Positions 7,049 through 13,738 of a stretch of DNA of 13,738 bases are shown here, piece after piece. Numbering within the stretch: position 1 is the stretch's first letter; the number at the start of each line of letters is the position of its first letter. The position numbers and the translations under genes were made by a program. Below the pieces are notes generated by a model, which had not been told where the DNA came from, did no database searches, and was given only the letters and a program-made list of their open reading frames with translations. This DNA is from Desulfovibrio sp. (GTDB lineage Bacteria > Desulfobacterota > Desulfovibrionia > Desulfovibrionales > Desulfovibrionaceae), in the NCBI GenBank assembly GCA_009773975.1, contig VSMX01000055.1, forward strand, positions 1 through 13,738, written 5' to 3'.

Positions 7049-10000
7049 ATGCAGGAAGTCTCGCTTGATGGCGTTATTTATGCCCGTTTTGAGCATAATG
7101 GCCAAACCTGGCTTTTGGGAAGCACCAATCCATCATGGAAAGCCCTTGTCGGCACATTGCAAGCCGTGCCTGATGAGGCGGATCTGATTCATCTGGCCGG
7201 GCAGGGCATTTGGCTTGGGCCGGTCGGCCAATCCTGCAAGCTGGCTGTTATGTGCTGTGGTCTGGGTTCCGGTTGGCCAGGGATGGGCAGAAGTCTCTAT
7301 GACAACTTCCCGGCTGCAAGGAAGGCCATGGATTATTTGGCGGATATCGCAGGCTGGGACATCCTTGGACTTATGGATGAAACAGATCTGGAAACCATAA
7401 GCCAGACGCGGAAGCAGATTCCATATCTTTTCATGCTTGAATACGCCCAATGGATGCAATTTGTTTCCCTTGGCATTTCGCCGGCGATTATGTGCGGGCA
7501 CAGCCTGGGCGAACTTATAGCCCTATGTCTTGCAGGCGTATATGATGAAAAAGCGGCATGGCTGCTGTTTGAAAAAAGGGCCGAGCATATTACCAAGCTG
7601 GAAAAGAAATCGGCAAATGAAACCGGCATGCTCGCTGTGCACGCAGAAGAGAGCATTATCAACGCCACTCTGGCCCAATGGCCATCCCTTGCCCTTGCCA
7701 ATCGCAATACAAAACAACAATTTATTCTTGGTGGGCCCAAACCAGATGTTATGGCGGCCCGCAAAAGCCTGCGAAGGCAGAGAATCCCGGCCCTGATGAT
7801 CAATGTTCCACTTGCTTTTCATAATCCTGCCATGCGCATATTGCGCGATTTTTCCATCCGCAGGCTTAAAGCCCTGGAAATGCATCACCCCAGGGTTCCG
7901 GTTATTTCCAATGTCACCGCCGGTTTTTACCCGGAAAGCCAGGAAGAAATTTGCCGATTTATCGTTGATCTTGACGAAAATGCCGTTGCATGGAACGAAT
8001 GCGCTCTTGCCATGTGGAACAGGGATCATACAGATATTTTCCTTGAGCTTGGTCCGGCCGAAACACTTTGCGGCTTGATGGAGGAAATCATTCCGGAAAG
8101 CACTTCGATTCCTTGCGATCATCGGCTCCGTGAAACAGATGCGATGAGAATGGCCTGCGCAAGACTGTTTGCCCTCGGTCTTCTCGATTTTGACAAAATT
8201 GTCTCTGAAAGGAAATCGCGTCCGGGAACGGGACAAGCGTCCTGCGAATCACAGTTACCCCTGGTGGAAGAGATTGCGCCCGTGCCGGTTGATTCGGAAA
8301 TCGAAAAAGTTCTTGAAATTGTGGCCAAAGCTTGCGGCAGGGAAACGGAGAAAATTTCGCCGGAAATGGATTTGCGTTATGATCTTGGGATGCGTTCAAG
8401 CAGTTTTCCCCGCATTCTTCAGGAAGTGGAGAAAAAACTAGGAGTCTCAGCGGAATTTGAAAGGATGCTGAATGTAAGCACAGCAGGAGACCTTGCCCTC
8501 GCGTTGCTTGGACGTGCCGGTCAGCCTCTTGCAAAGGTTCACTCCAAATTGTCAAGGGCGGCCATTCCCCCATTCAGGCGTTTTATCCTGCGAAAAGACG
8601 CTGTTCTTTCCGCAAAATCATCCCTTTTGTATTATAGTCCCGAACCGGCCATTCTTCCTGGGAAAAATGATGTAATTCTTTTTTGCATTCATGATGCCGA
8701 ATTCATGCCCCAGCTCTGGAGCGGCTTCGCGCCGGAAGACTGCATTCTTGTAATGCCACACCCCCTGGCAGAAAAATGCGCGCATCTTGATGGCTACAAA
8801 ATTGAGAGTTTTGATATTCCCGAAGATCCCGAAGAGTATAAGGAGATTCCTGCCAGAGTTTATAATCGTTTTGGCAGACTTGACGGGGTATTTTTCATTC
8901 CTGCCTCGTATCCGGCGATCGATCGCGCAAAAGGCATCCATCATTTATCCCCGGAATTTGTTGAAAGTCTGGAAACGCTCAACCCAAACGCATGGATAGC
9001 GGTAATGCGCCGTTTTGCGGTCAGAGATGAAGGTCCAAGGAATTTTCTGGCAGCTTATTCAGCATGGATCGATAGTGTTGACAAAAATTTTGCCGGACCC
9101 GGGAGACGAATTTTCGCCATTGCCGATGACGGCAAAAAAATTTCTCCAGATGAGTTGGGTGATCTCGCTGTCCTTGAACTGATGTTTGGTCTTGAAGCGG
9201 CTTTCTGGAGCAGGGCGCCACTATTTGAAGGTGACGGCCCGATACCGCAGTATTTTGCGGAGGCCAAATTTTTCCCGCTTGCCTTACCGGATAAAAAGCC
9301 TGAACTTCCGCAAATACAAGGACTTTTTCAAGGCATTTCATGGTGGTCGGTTTTTGCCGATACGGGGCTTGCGCCAAATTCTGACAAAGATAACAAAACA
9401 GGCAAAAACTTTGAATTCCAGCTTCCCGCAAGCTGTAAACTCATGGCCATGCTTCAGGGGGCCAAAAGATTGTTTCCATGGCTTTCTCCACTCGGTTTTT
9501 CCGATATACATTTTTATGAGCCATTGAACGCCCCCTTCGGAGTAGCCAGGGAATGTCGCCTTGAGTGTCGTTCCATGTTTTGGCTGCGGCATGAAAAAGT
9601 AATGACTCGTATGGTGGAAACAGTGCTTATGCCGAGGCTGATCTCCGCAAATGGCAGAAGACTGAATGAATATAAAACAACTGCAAAGGGAGTTTGTCTT
9701 CTTGGTGGATCGCCTGTCCACACACTCCCAATTCCCGATGTAATTGAAAGCACACATGAAGATATTGCTCCCGAATATTTTTATGATGCAGCGGGAATCG
9801 ATAATTCAATGCGAATGGTCAAAAAGCTCTGGCTTGCTGACGTTTCTTCCCGCTCCTTTGGCGGCATTCTTCTTACAGGCAAAACTTCCATTGCATTGGG
9901 AGAAGAATGGGATTATTATGCTACCTTATTACAAATGTTCGACAGCCTGCTTCAGGCGGTCCTGATGGTGCTTGCAAATCCTCAAGCTCCAGACAAGTTT

Positions 10001-10195
10001 CTTGTTCAATGGAAATGTGCCGGCGTCGGCTATCTGAATTTTGACAGCAACTGGCTTTCGTCAACCGATGACCTGTATTTTTATCTCAAACCAGTTTGGC
10101 TTGCGGAAAATTTTATACGTTTTAACGCCCAGGTCGCCGATTCTGCTGGAAGAATATTTCTTGTGGCGTACAATATTGAATTTGACCGGGCCTGA
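7049..10195 (+). CDS. PKS-like multidomain protein: AT - ACP - degenerate KR-like region - dehydratase-like double hotdog; no ketosynthase
   Basis: A 1048-residue protein, likely part of a polyketide or special-lipid synthase. Acyltransferase (about 63-370): GLGSGWPGMG, GHSLGE with nucleophile S152, LAFHNP with catalytic H258 (close to the HAFH of malonyl-specific ATs), ISNVTAG and FLELGPAETL. Carrier domain (about 405-485): DLGMRSS with S450 as the likely phosphopantetheine site. Residues about 500-735 look SDR/KR-like (NRFGRLDGVFF, then AAYSAWIDS near Y670) but show no glycine-rich nucleotide motif or usual Ser-Tyr-Lys set. The C-terminal part (about 785-1048) resembles a PKS dehydratase: LPASCKLMAML and a D965-SLL-Q969 match to DxxxQ. 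The usual His before LPA is absent. No ketosynthase precedes it. ATG 7049 is preferred; GTG 7037 in frame is possible, and neither has a good ribosome site. AT and ACP calls are strong, the others tentative. Confidence 0.88.
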   Translation: MQEVSLDGVIYARFEHNGQTWLLGSTNPSWKALVGTLQAVPDEADLIHLAGQGIWLGPVGQSCKLAVMCCGLGSGWPGMGRSLYDNFPAARKAMDYLADIAGWDILGLMDETDLETISQTRKQIPYLFMLEYAQWMQFVSLGISPAIMCGHSLGELIALCLAGVYDEKAAWLLFEKRAEHITKLEKKSANETGMLAVHAEESIINATLAQWPSLALANRNTKQQFILGGPKPDVMAARKSLRRQRIPALMINVPLAFHNPAMRILRDFSIRRLKALEMHHPRVPVISNVTAGFYPESQEEICRFIVDLDENAVAWNECALAMWNRDHTDIFLELGPAETLCGLMEEIIPESTSIPCDHRLRETDAMRMACARLFALGLLDFDKIVSERKSRPGTGQASCESQLPLVEEIAPVPVDSEIEKVLEIVAKACGRETEKISPEMDLRYDLGMRSSSFPRILQEVEKKLGVSAEFERMLNVSTAGDLALALLGRAGQPLAKVHSKLSRAAIPPFRRFILRKDAVLSAKSSLLYYSPEPAILPGKNDVILFCIHDAEFMPQLWSGFAPEDCILVMPHPLAEKCAHLDGYKIESFDIPEDPEEYKEIPARVYNRFGRLDGVFFIPASYPAIDRAKGIHHLSPEFVESLETLNPNAWIAVMRRFAVRDEGPRNFLAAYSAWIDSVDKNFAGPGRRIFAIADDGKKISPDELGDLAVLELMFGLEAAFWSRAPLFEGDGPIPQYFAEAKFFPLALPDKKPELPQIQGLFQGISWWSVFADTGLAPNSDKDNKTGKNFEFQLPASCKLMAMLQGAKRLFPWLSPLGFSDIHFYEPLNAPFGVARECRLECRSMFWLRHEKVMTRMVETVLMPRLISANGRRLNEYKTTAKGVCLLGGSPVHTLPIPDVIESTHEDIAPEYFYDAAGIDNSMRMVKKLWLADVSSRSFGGILLTGKTSIALGEEWDYYATLLQMFDSLLQAVLMVLANPQAPDKFLVQWKCAGVGYLNFDSNWLSSTDDLYFYLKPVWLAENFIRFNAQVADSAGRIFLVAYNIEFDRA

Positions 10196-10229
10196 TTTTG
10201 CCCACCCTTTCCAGGAGTTTTGCAAAACT

Positions 10230-11672
10230 ATGCCCAAATCGTGCAAAATTGTCGGTCTCCTCTGCTTTTTCGCTCTTTTCCTGCTTTGCGCGTGCGCATC
10301 AAACAAGGCAGGAATTGCTTCACCCGAATTGCCTCCCCGGCACTGGCTGGACGAAGCACCTGGTGTACCGGTGGAAAACAAAAGCAAACTGGAAGCAGCG
10401 GTACCAAACCTTTATAATCCAGAAAAAAAATTCGATTTTGAGGATTGCGTATTCCTGACTATCCAGCAATCTCCTACTCTCGTAAACAGCGCTGTCGAAA
10501 TTGAAATCAAACGGCTTGCGGTTACGGACGCGGTGTGGAAGTATCTGCCAGAACCACGCATGACTTTGACAGTCTCCAACAACATCACCCGATACAACAT
10601 GGGAGAAAAAAATACGCCGGGCGATTATGGACGCACCAAGCTAAGAGCAGGTTTTTATGCTCCCTTTCCCAATCCGGTTGCCACGCATTTCGAGCGCAAG
10701 GCCCAGCAAATAATGGTGAATCTCGCCATTTCCACCCATCGAAAAGCAGTGGGCGAGACAATCCTTAATATTGCAAAGGCCTATGTGCGGTTAAAGGCGC
10801 AGAGAGAAATTCTGACTGCTGAAAAGGCTCTGGTTCCGCTTGTAAAGGATCTGATAACATATTGGAAGCAGGTTGAAGCCATTGATGGGCGCCAGGGTGT
10901 CTCTCTTGACATGGCTCGCCAGGAACAACGAGAAGTTGAGCTTACCGTGGAAAAGACCAATATGCAGGAAATTATGGATCGCACGAAGCTCAAGGTGCTT
11001 GCCGGAGTGGAACCTCAACAGCGTCTGAATGTTGATACTGATAATGCCGATGAAATTCTGGCTGGATTCGATGGTAAAAACCTTCGCTGGGAAGACAGAT
11101 GGCCTGCCACTGAAGACGATCTTCTGCTCAGATCCCAGATCAAGCTTTCAGACTACAATATTATGCTAGCATGGGCACAATATGTGCCGGCAATGAATAT
11201 GTGGGTCAACAACTCCCCCCCGGAAGGCCAGTCCAATCCTCCGAACGGAGCGGAAGACACGTTTCTTCATCTGAGCTTTGATTTTCCGCTTATTGACTGG
11301 GGCCGGCGCTATCGCGGTGTACAGACAGCTAGAATGCAAAAAGCGCAGGCCTTCCACGACCTGGCCAGAAAACGCACAGAATATTCCAACAAATGGCTGG
11401 AAGCCGAACAGAAAGCTTCGCTTGCACAAACTGAGCTCAAGCTTTCCCAGACCCGTTATGACACTGCGGAAATGAAATATAAGGAAGCAAAGATTTCATT
11501 TGAGGAAGGCACAATAGAATACCCCGATCTTTATGAAATGGAATCGCAAATGCTGGAAGCCCGCATTGATCTTATCCAGGCCGAACTGGAATACAAACTG
11601 GCCCAACTGGACTGGATGTATGTTGCCAATGTGCTTCAGGAGCGTTTCCTGGGATTGCCAGCCAAGGAGTAA
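10230..11672 (+). CDS. TolC/OprM-type outer-membrane factor lipoprotein
   Basis: A 480-residue outer-membrane efflux protein; trimers of this family form a beta-barrel with a long periplasmic alpha-helical tunnel for export. A hydrophobic leader ends in the lipobox L19-C20-A21-C22, predicting lipidation at C22 as in OprM-type members. Long helical, charged heptad-like stretches occur at about 170-270 and 375-470, and short strand-rich parts lie between, such as FLHLSFDFPLIDWGRRYRG, typical of the second repeat of the family (LSFDLPLFD-like). The start at 10230 is chosen because it directly opens the lipoprotein signal; AGGAG lies 12 nt upstream, rather far. The frame is open further upstream, but there it overlaps the PKS-like gene. 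It follows that gene by 34 bp and precedes the adaptor by 6 bp, so all are likely cotranscribed. Confidence 0.9.
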   Translation: MPKSCKIVGLLCFFALFLLCACASNKAGIASPELPPRHWLDEAPGVPVENKSKLEAAVPNLYNPEKKFDFEDCVFLTIQQSPTLVNSAVEIEIKRLAVTDAVWKYLPEPRMTLTVSNNITRYNMGEKNTPGDYGRTKLRAGFYAPFPNPVATHFERKAQQIMVNLAISTHRKAVGETILNIAKAYVRLKAQREILTAEKALVPLVKDLITYWKQVEAIDGRQGVSLDMARQEQREVELTVEKTNMQEIMDRTKLKVLAGVEPQQRLNVDTDNADEILAGFDGKNLRWEDRWPATEDDLLLRSQIKLSDYNIMLAWAQYVPAMNMWVNNSPPEGQSNPPNGAEDTFLHLSFDFPLIDWGRRYRGVQTARMQKAQAFHDLARKRTEYSNKWLEAEQKASLAQTELKLSQTRYDTAEMKYKEAKISFEEGTIEYPDLYEMESQMLEARIDLIQAELEYKLAQLDWMYVANVLQERFLGLPAKE

Positions 11673-11678
11673 TATGTA

Positions 11679-12593
11679 ATGCCATGGATATTTCGCGCTT
11701 GCTCAATATGCGTCTGCGCAGCGTTCATTGCGTTTTCTGCCTGTGCTGCCAATGCGGCAACCATACTCACAGGCAAGGTAATGACTACCGTAACAAGACC
11801 GGTTGTAATGCCTTTCAATGCCGTAATTGAAGAAGTCCTCGTAAAACCGGGAGCCGAAGTTAATGTTGGTTCTCCGCTTGTGCGCTATCGCCTGCAGGAT
11901 GAAGCTGAAAGGGTGCTGCAACGCGAAGTGACCATGGGTGCAGGCAATGAAAATCTGAAGTCCCAGATACTTGAGCTTGAGCAAAGACTTGCAACAGCAA
12001 CCGCGGAACGCAACAAGGCAAGGGGCCTTGTCGGGACAGGGCTCGGTTCCCGCCAGGCGCTTGCCAGACTGGAAGAAAATGTTACGGGTTATAAAAATCG
12101 CATAAATTTGCTGCACTCCAGCATACGCAAGAATGATGTCAATTTCGATGCCCGCCTGAAGGAACTTTCCTATTATTTCAACCAGCCTATCAGGGCTGGA
12201 GAAAAATTGCCCCGTACTCTTACCCTGGTCTCCCCGCTTGGAGGCTATGTGCTATATGTGGATCCGGCACTTAATCCCGGCGCCCTTTTTGGCGCTGGTG
12301 GCGCCCCCATACAGATTGGGCAATTGAACCCGGTGCTTATCCAGGTGCCGGTTTATGAAGCGGAAATCAACGATATCAAGGTTGGAGACGAAGCTGTTAT
12401 TGAAATTCCATCGCTGAATAACCGCAAATTTACCGGACTTGTCAATGAAATTTCATGGCTTTCAACAGATATGAATGTAGCCAATCCTTCCTACTACAAC
12501 GTTGAACTTACTGTGCCCAATCCTGATTTGATTCTCAAACCCGGTTTCAAGGCAGTAGTGCGTTTTGAGGCTAGCGGCAAAAAAGCCAGATGA
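11679..12593 (+). CDS. Periplasmic adaptor (HlyD/RND-type membrane fusion protein)
   Basis: A 304-residue adaptor that would link an inner-membrane transporter with the TolC-type channel encoded just before it. After a signal peptide (best cleavage after A26, ANA-A) comes a half lipoyl motif (NAVIEEVLVKPGAEVNVGSPL, about 48-67), a short coiled hairpin (about 90-155), the returning lipoyl half (LVSPLGGYVLYV), and beta-barrel and membrane-proximal segments (VPVYEAEINDIKVGDEAVIEI to LILKPGFKAVVRFE). FSAC at 19-22 is a marginal lipobox, so it could be lipidated instead. AAGGAG 9 nt before the ATG at 11679 fixes the start. The hairpin is short, and no ABC, RND or MFS pump gene follows; the next gene is a flippase, overlapping by 4 bp. 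The missing partner may lie beyond the window. Confidence 0.9.
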   Translation: MPWIFRACSICVCAAFIAFSACAANAATILTGKVMTTVTRPVVMPFNAVIEEVLVKPGAEVNVGSPLVRYRLQDEAERVLQREVTMGAGNENLKSQILELEQRLATATAERNKARGLVGTGLGSRQALARLEENVTGYKNRINLLHSSIRKNDVNFDARLKELSYYFNQPIRAGEKLPRTLTLVSPLGGYVLYVDPALNPGALFGAGGAPIQIGQLNPVLIQVPVYEAEINDIKVGDEAVIEIPSLNNRKFTGLVNEISWLSTDMNVANPSYYNVELTVPNPDLILKPGFKAVVRFEASGKKAR

Positions 12594-13738
12594 AACTCAA
12601 AAGCATTCCGGCAAAACTGGGCTATATTGTTGGCGCCCAGTGGACACGAGATCTTGCATGGACGGCTTTTACCATACTTTTGGCCAGGAAAAACCCGGAT
12701 GCGCTCGGGCAAATTGTCCTGGCCCTTACTTTTGGTTATCTGGTAAAAACCGCAGCCGATGTAGGGCTGAACGATTTTCTGCTTTCTTCTTTCGCAAGGC
12801 GAGAGGGCAAGCCAAGAGCGCTTTTGGGGGAAGTTACCTGGCTCAAGTTGGGAGTGCTTCTTATTGCTCTGGTCATTGTCTGGTTTGTCTGCACATGGCA
12901 AGACTATTCGCTTGATTTGCATCTTGTTGTGCTGTGCATTTCCGCTGGATTGGGCCTTGATGCCGTTTGCGATTCCTTTTTTGCGCTTTGCCAGGCCCGG
13001 GGTCGCCAGGATGTGGAAATGCGCATTCGCATTCCATCAGCTCTTTGTGGCCTGGGCTACGGCATTATCTGCGTTATTCTGGATGCATTGCCAGTTGCTA
13101 TTGCTCTTTTCAAGCCCATTGAAGCCATAATCTGTATTTCCTTTGCGCTCTCCGCTCTGGGAAGGAATCCGCTTGCCAAAATTGGCATCGAGGGGATGCG
13201 CGACCTTGCCCGCCAGATGAAAGCTGGCCTTGTCTTTACCGGCATGGCAGTCTGCGCAATGTTTTACAACAAGGTCAATGTCATCTTTCTCAAAAAATAT
13301 GGAGGCAATGCGGAAGTTGCGGGCTTTGGAGTAGCCTGGGAGACTGTTGAAGGGTTGTCTGTGCTTGTTTCAAGCGCGTTGCTTGGCAAGGTAATTTTTC
13401 CCATGCTGGCCAGGCTCTGGCAGGAAAACAGAAAAGCCTTCCGCAAGCTTGCCGGCCAGACGGCAAGGACTTTATGGGCAGCCAGCCTGCCGCTTATTTT
13501 TCTTATATGTGTTGAACGCGACAGATTTTTACCATTTATATATGGCGATGGTTTTCAGGACGCAGTAACAGCCCAGCAACTCCTTACTCCATGCCTTGCG
13601 ACTGCATTCCTCCACAATCTTGCCGCATACGCCATGATTGGGATGCAGAGACAAAAATTGCTTTTCATTTTTTATCTTTCTGGCTTGCTTATCAATCTCG
13701 TATGCTGTTTCACGCTGATTCCCAAAATGCCGCTGGAA
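12590..13738 (+). CDS. Wzx/MATE-like polysaccharide or lipid flippase, C-terminus cut by window edge
   Basis: A multi-spanning membrane protein of the MOP superfamily (Wzx, MurJ, MATE), which turns lipid-linked glycans or related molecules across the inner membrane. 383 complete codons are visible, close to but short of the usual 420-500. Hydrophobic segments repeat throughout, for example LGVLLIALVIVWFVC near 85-100 and AASLPLIFLIC near 297. The N-terminal layout (GYIVGAQWTRDLAWTAFTILLAR, then LALTFGYLVKTAADVGLNDFLL) resembles oligosaccharide flippases (IVLALTFGY, then ADVGL). Late in the frame, PFIYGDGFQDA matches the LFGxxF-type loop common in the family. The start ATG at 12590 overlaps the adaptor stop (ATGA). 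It is likely the inner-membrane step for the product of this locus (inference). The family is likely, the substrate unknown. Confidence 0.85.
   Translation, partial: MKLKSIPAKLGYIVGAQWTRDLAWTAFTILLARKNPDALGQIVLALTFGYLVKTAADVGLNDFLLSSFARREGKPRALLGEVTWLKLGVLLIALVIVWFVCTWQDYSLDLHLVVLCISAGLGLDAVCDSFFALCQARGRQDVEMRIRIPSALCGLGYGIICVILDALPVAIALFKPIEAIICISFALSALGRNPLAKIGIEGMRDLARQMKAGLVFTGMAVCAMFYNKVNVIFLKKYGGNAEVAGFGVAWETVEGLSVLVSSALLGKVIFPMLARLWQENRKAFRKLAGQTARTLWAASLPLIFLICVERDRFLPFIYGDGFQDAVTAQQLLTPCLATAFLHNLAAYAMIGMQRQKLLFIFYLSGLLINLVCCFTLIPKMPLE

Noticed and set aside
7523..8236. 237-codon open frame on the minus strand
   Set aside because: Antisense to the acyltransferase domain, whose catalytic Ser and His are in the plus frame. 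No family resemblance.
10041..10229. Upstream extension of the TolC-type gene into the PKS-like gene
   Set aside because: It would bury the lipoprotein signal peptide inside the protein; starting at 10230 gives a proper leader and lipobox.

Overview
The window looks like part of a Gram-negative secondary-metabolite and envelope-glycan locus. A TolC-type outer-membrane lipoprotein and a periplasmic adaptor imply two membranes. Base composition looks moderate, with AT-rich intergenic DNA. I cannot name the species; a Desulfovibrio-like deltaproteobacterium is only a guess from protein flavour. There are no RNA genes, CRISPR arrays or transposase genes. The window is dense with genes except for about 690 bp between two divergent operons.

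Leftward operon (minus strand, 6361 down to the left edge): an alpha-oxoamine synthase (AONS/serine-palmitoyltransferase type, PLP-dependent), a GT4 glycosyltransferase, a WalW-like polysaccharide deacetylase, a second GT4 glycosyltransferase paralogous to the first, and an AsnB-like glutamine amidotransferase/asparagine synthase cut by the left edge. The gaps are 15 bp or overlaps of 8, 4 and 13 bp, so this is one tightly coupled transcript. A good sigma70-type promoter (TTGGAC-N17-TAAAAT) lies in front, with a terminator-like hairpin plus U-run in the leader.

Rightward operon (plus strand, 7049 to the right edge): a 1048-residue PKS-like protein with an acyltransferase, an acyl carrier domain, a probably degenerate ketoreductase-like region and a C-terminal double-hotdog dehydratase-like domain, but no ketosynthase. 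It is followed by a TolC-family lipoprotein, a secreted HlyD/RND-type adaptor and a Wzx/MATE-like flippase cut by the right edge. The genes are 34 bp apart, then 6 bp apart, then overlap by 4 bp.

Intergenic region: it holds both promoters, an extended -10 for the rightward operon, two related 20-bp operator-like palindromes 38 bp apart, a perfect 48-bp palindrome, and a GC-rich run of hairpins that may be a dispersed repeat.

Working model (inference): malonyl-type units are loaded on the AT-ACP protein, extended by a ketosynthase not present here, and released by the AONS enzyme through decarboxylative condensation with an amino acid, giving a sphingoid-like amino-ketone lipid. The glycosyltransferases, deacetylase and AsnB-like enzyme would decorate it or a linked glycan, and the flippase with the OMF/adaptor pair would move it outward.
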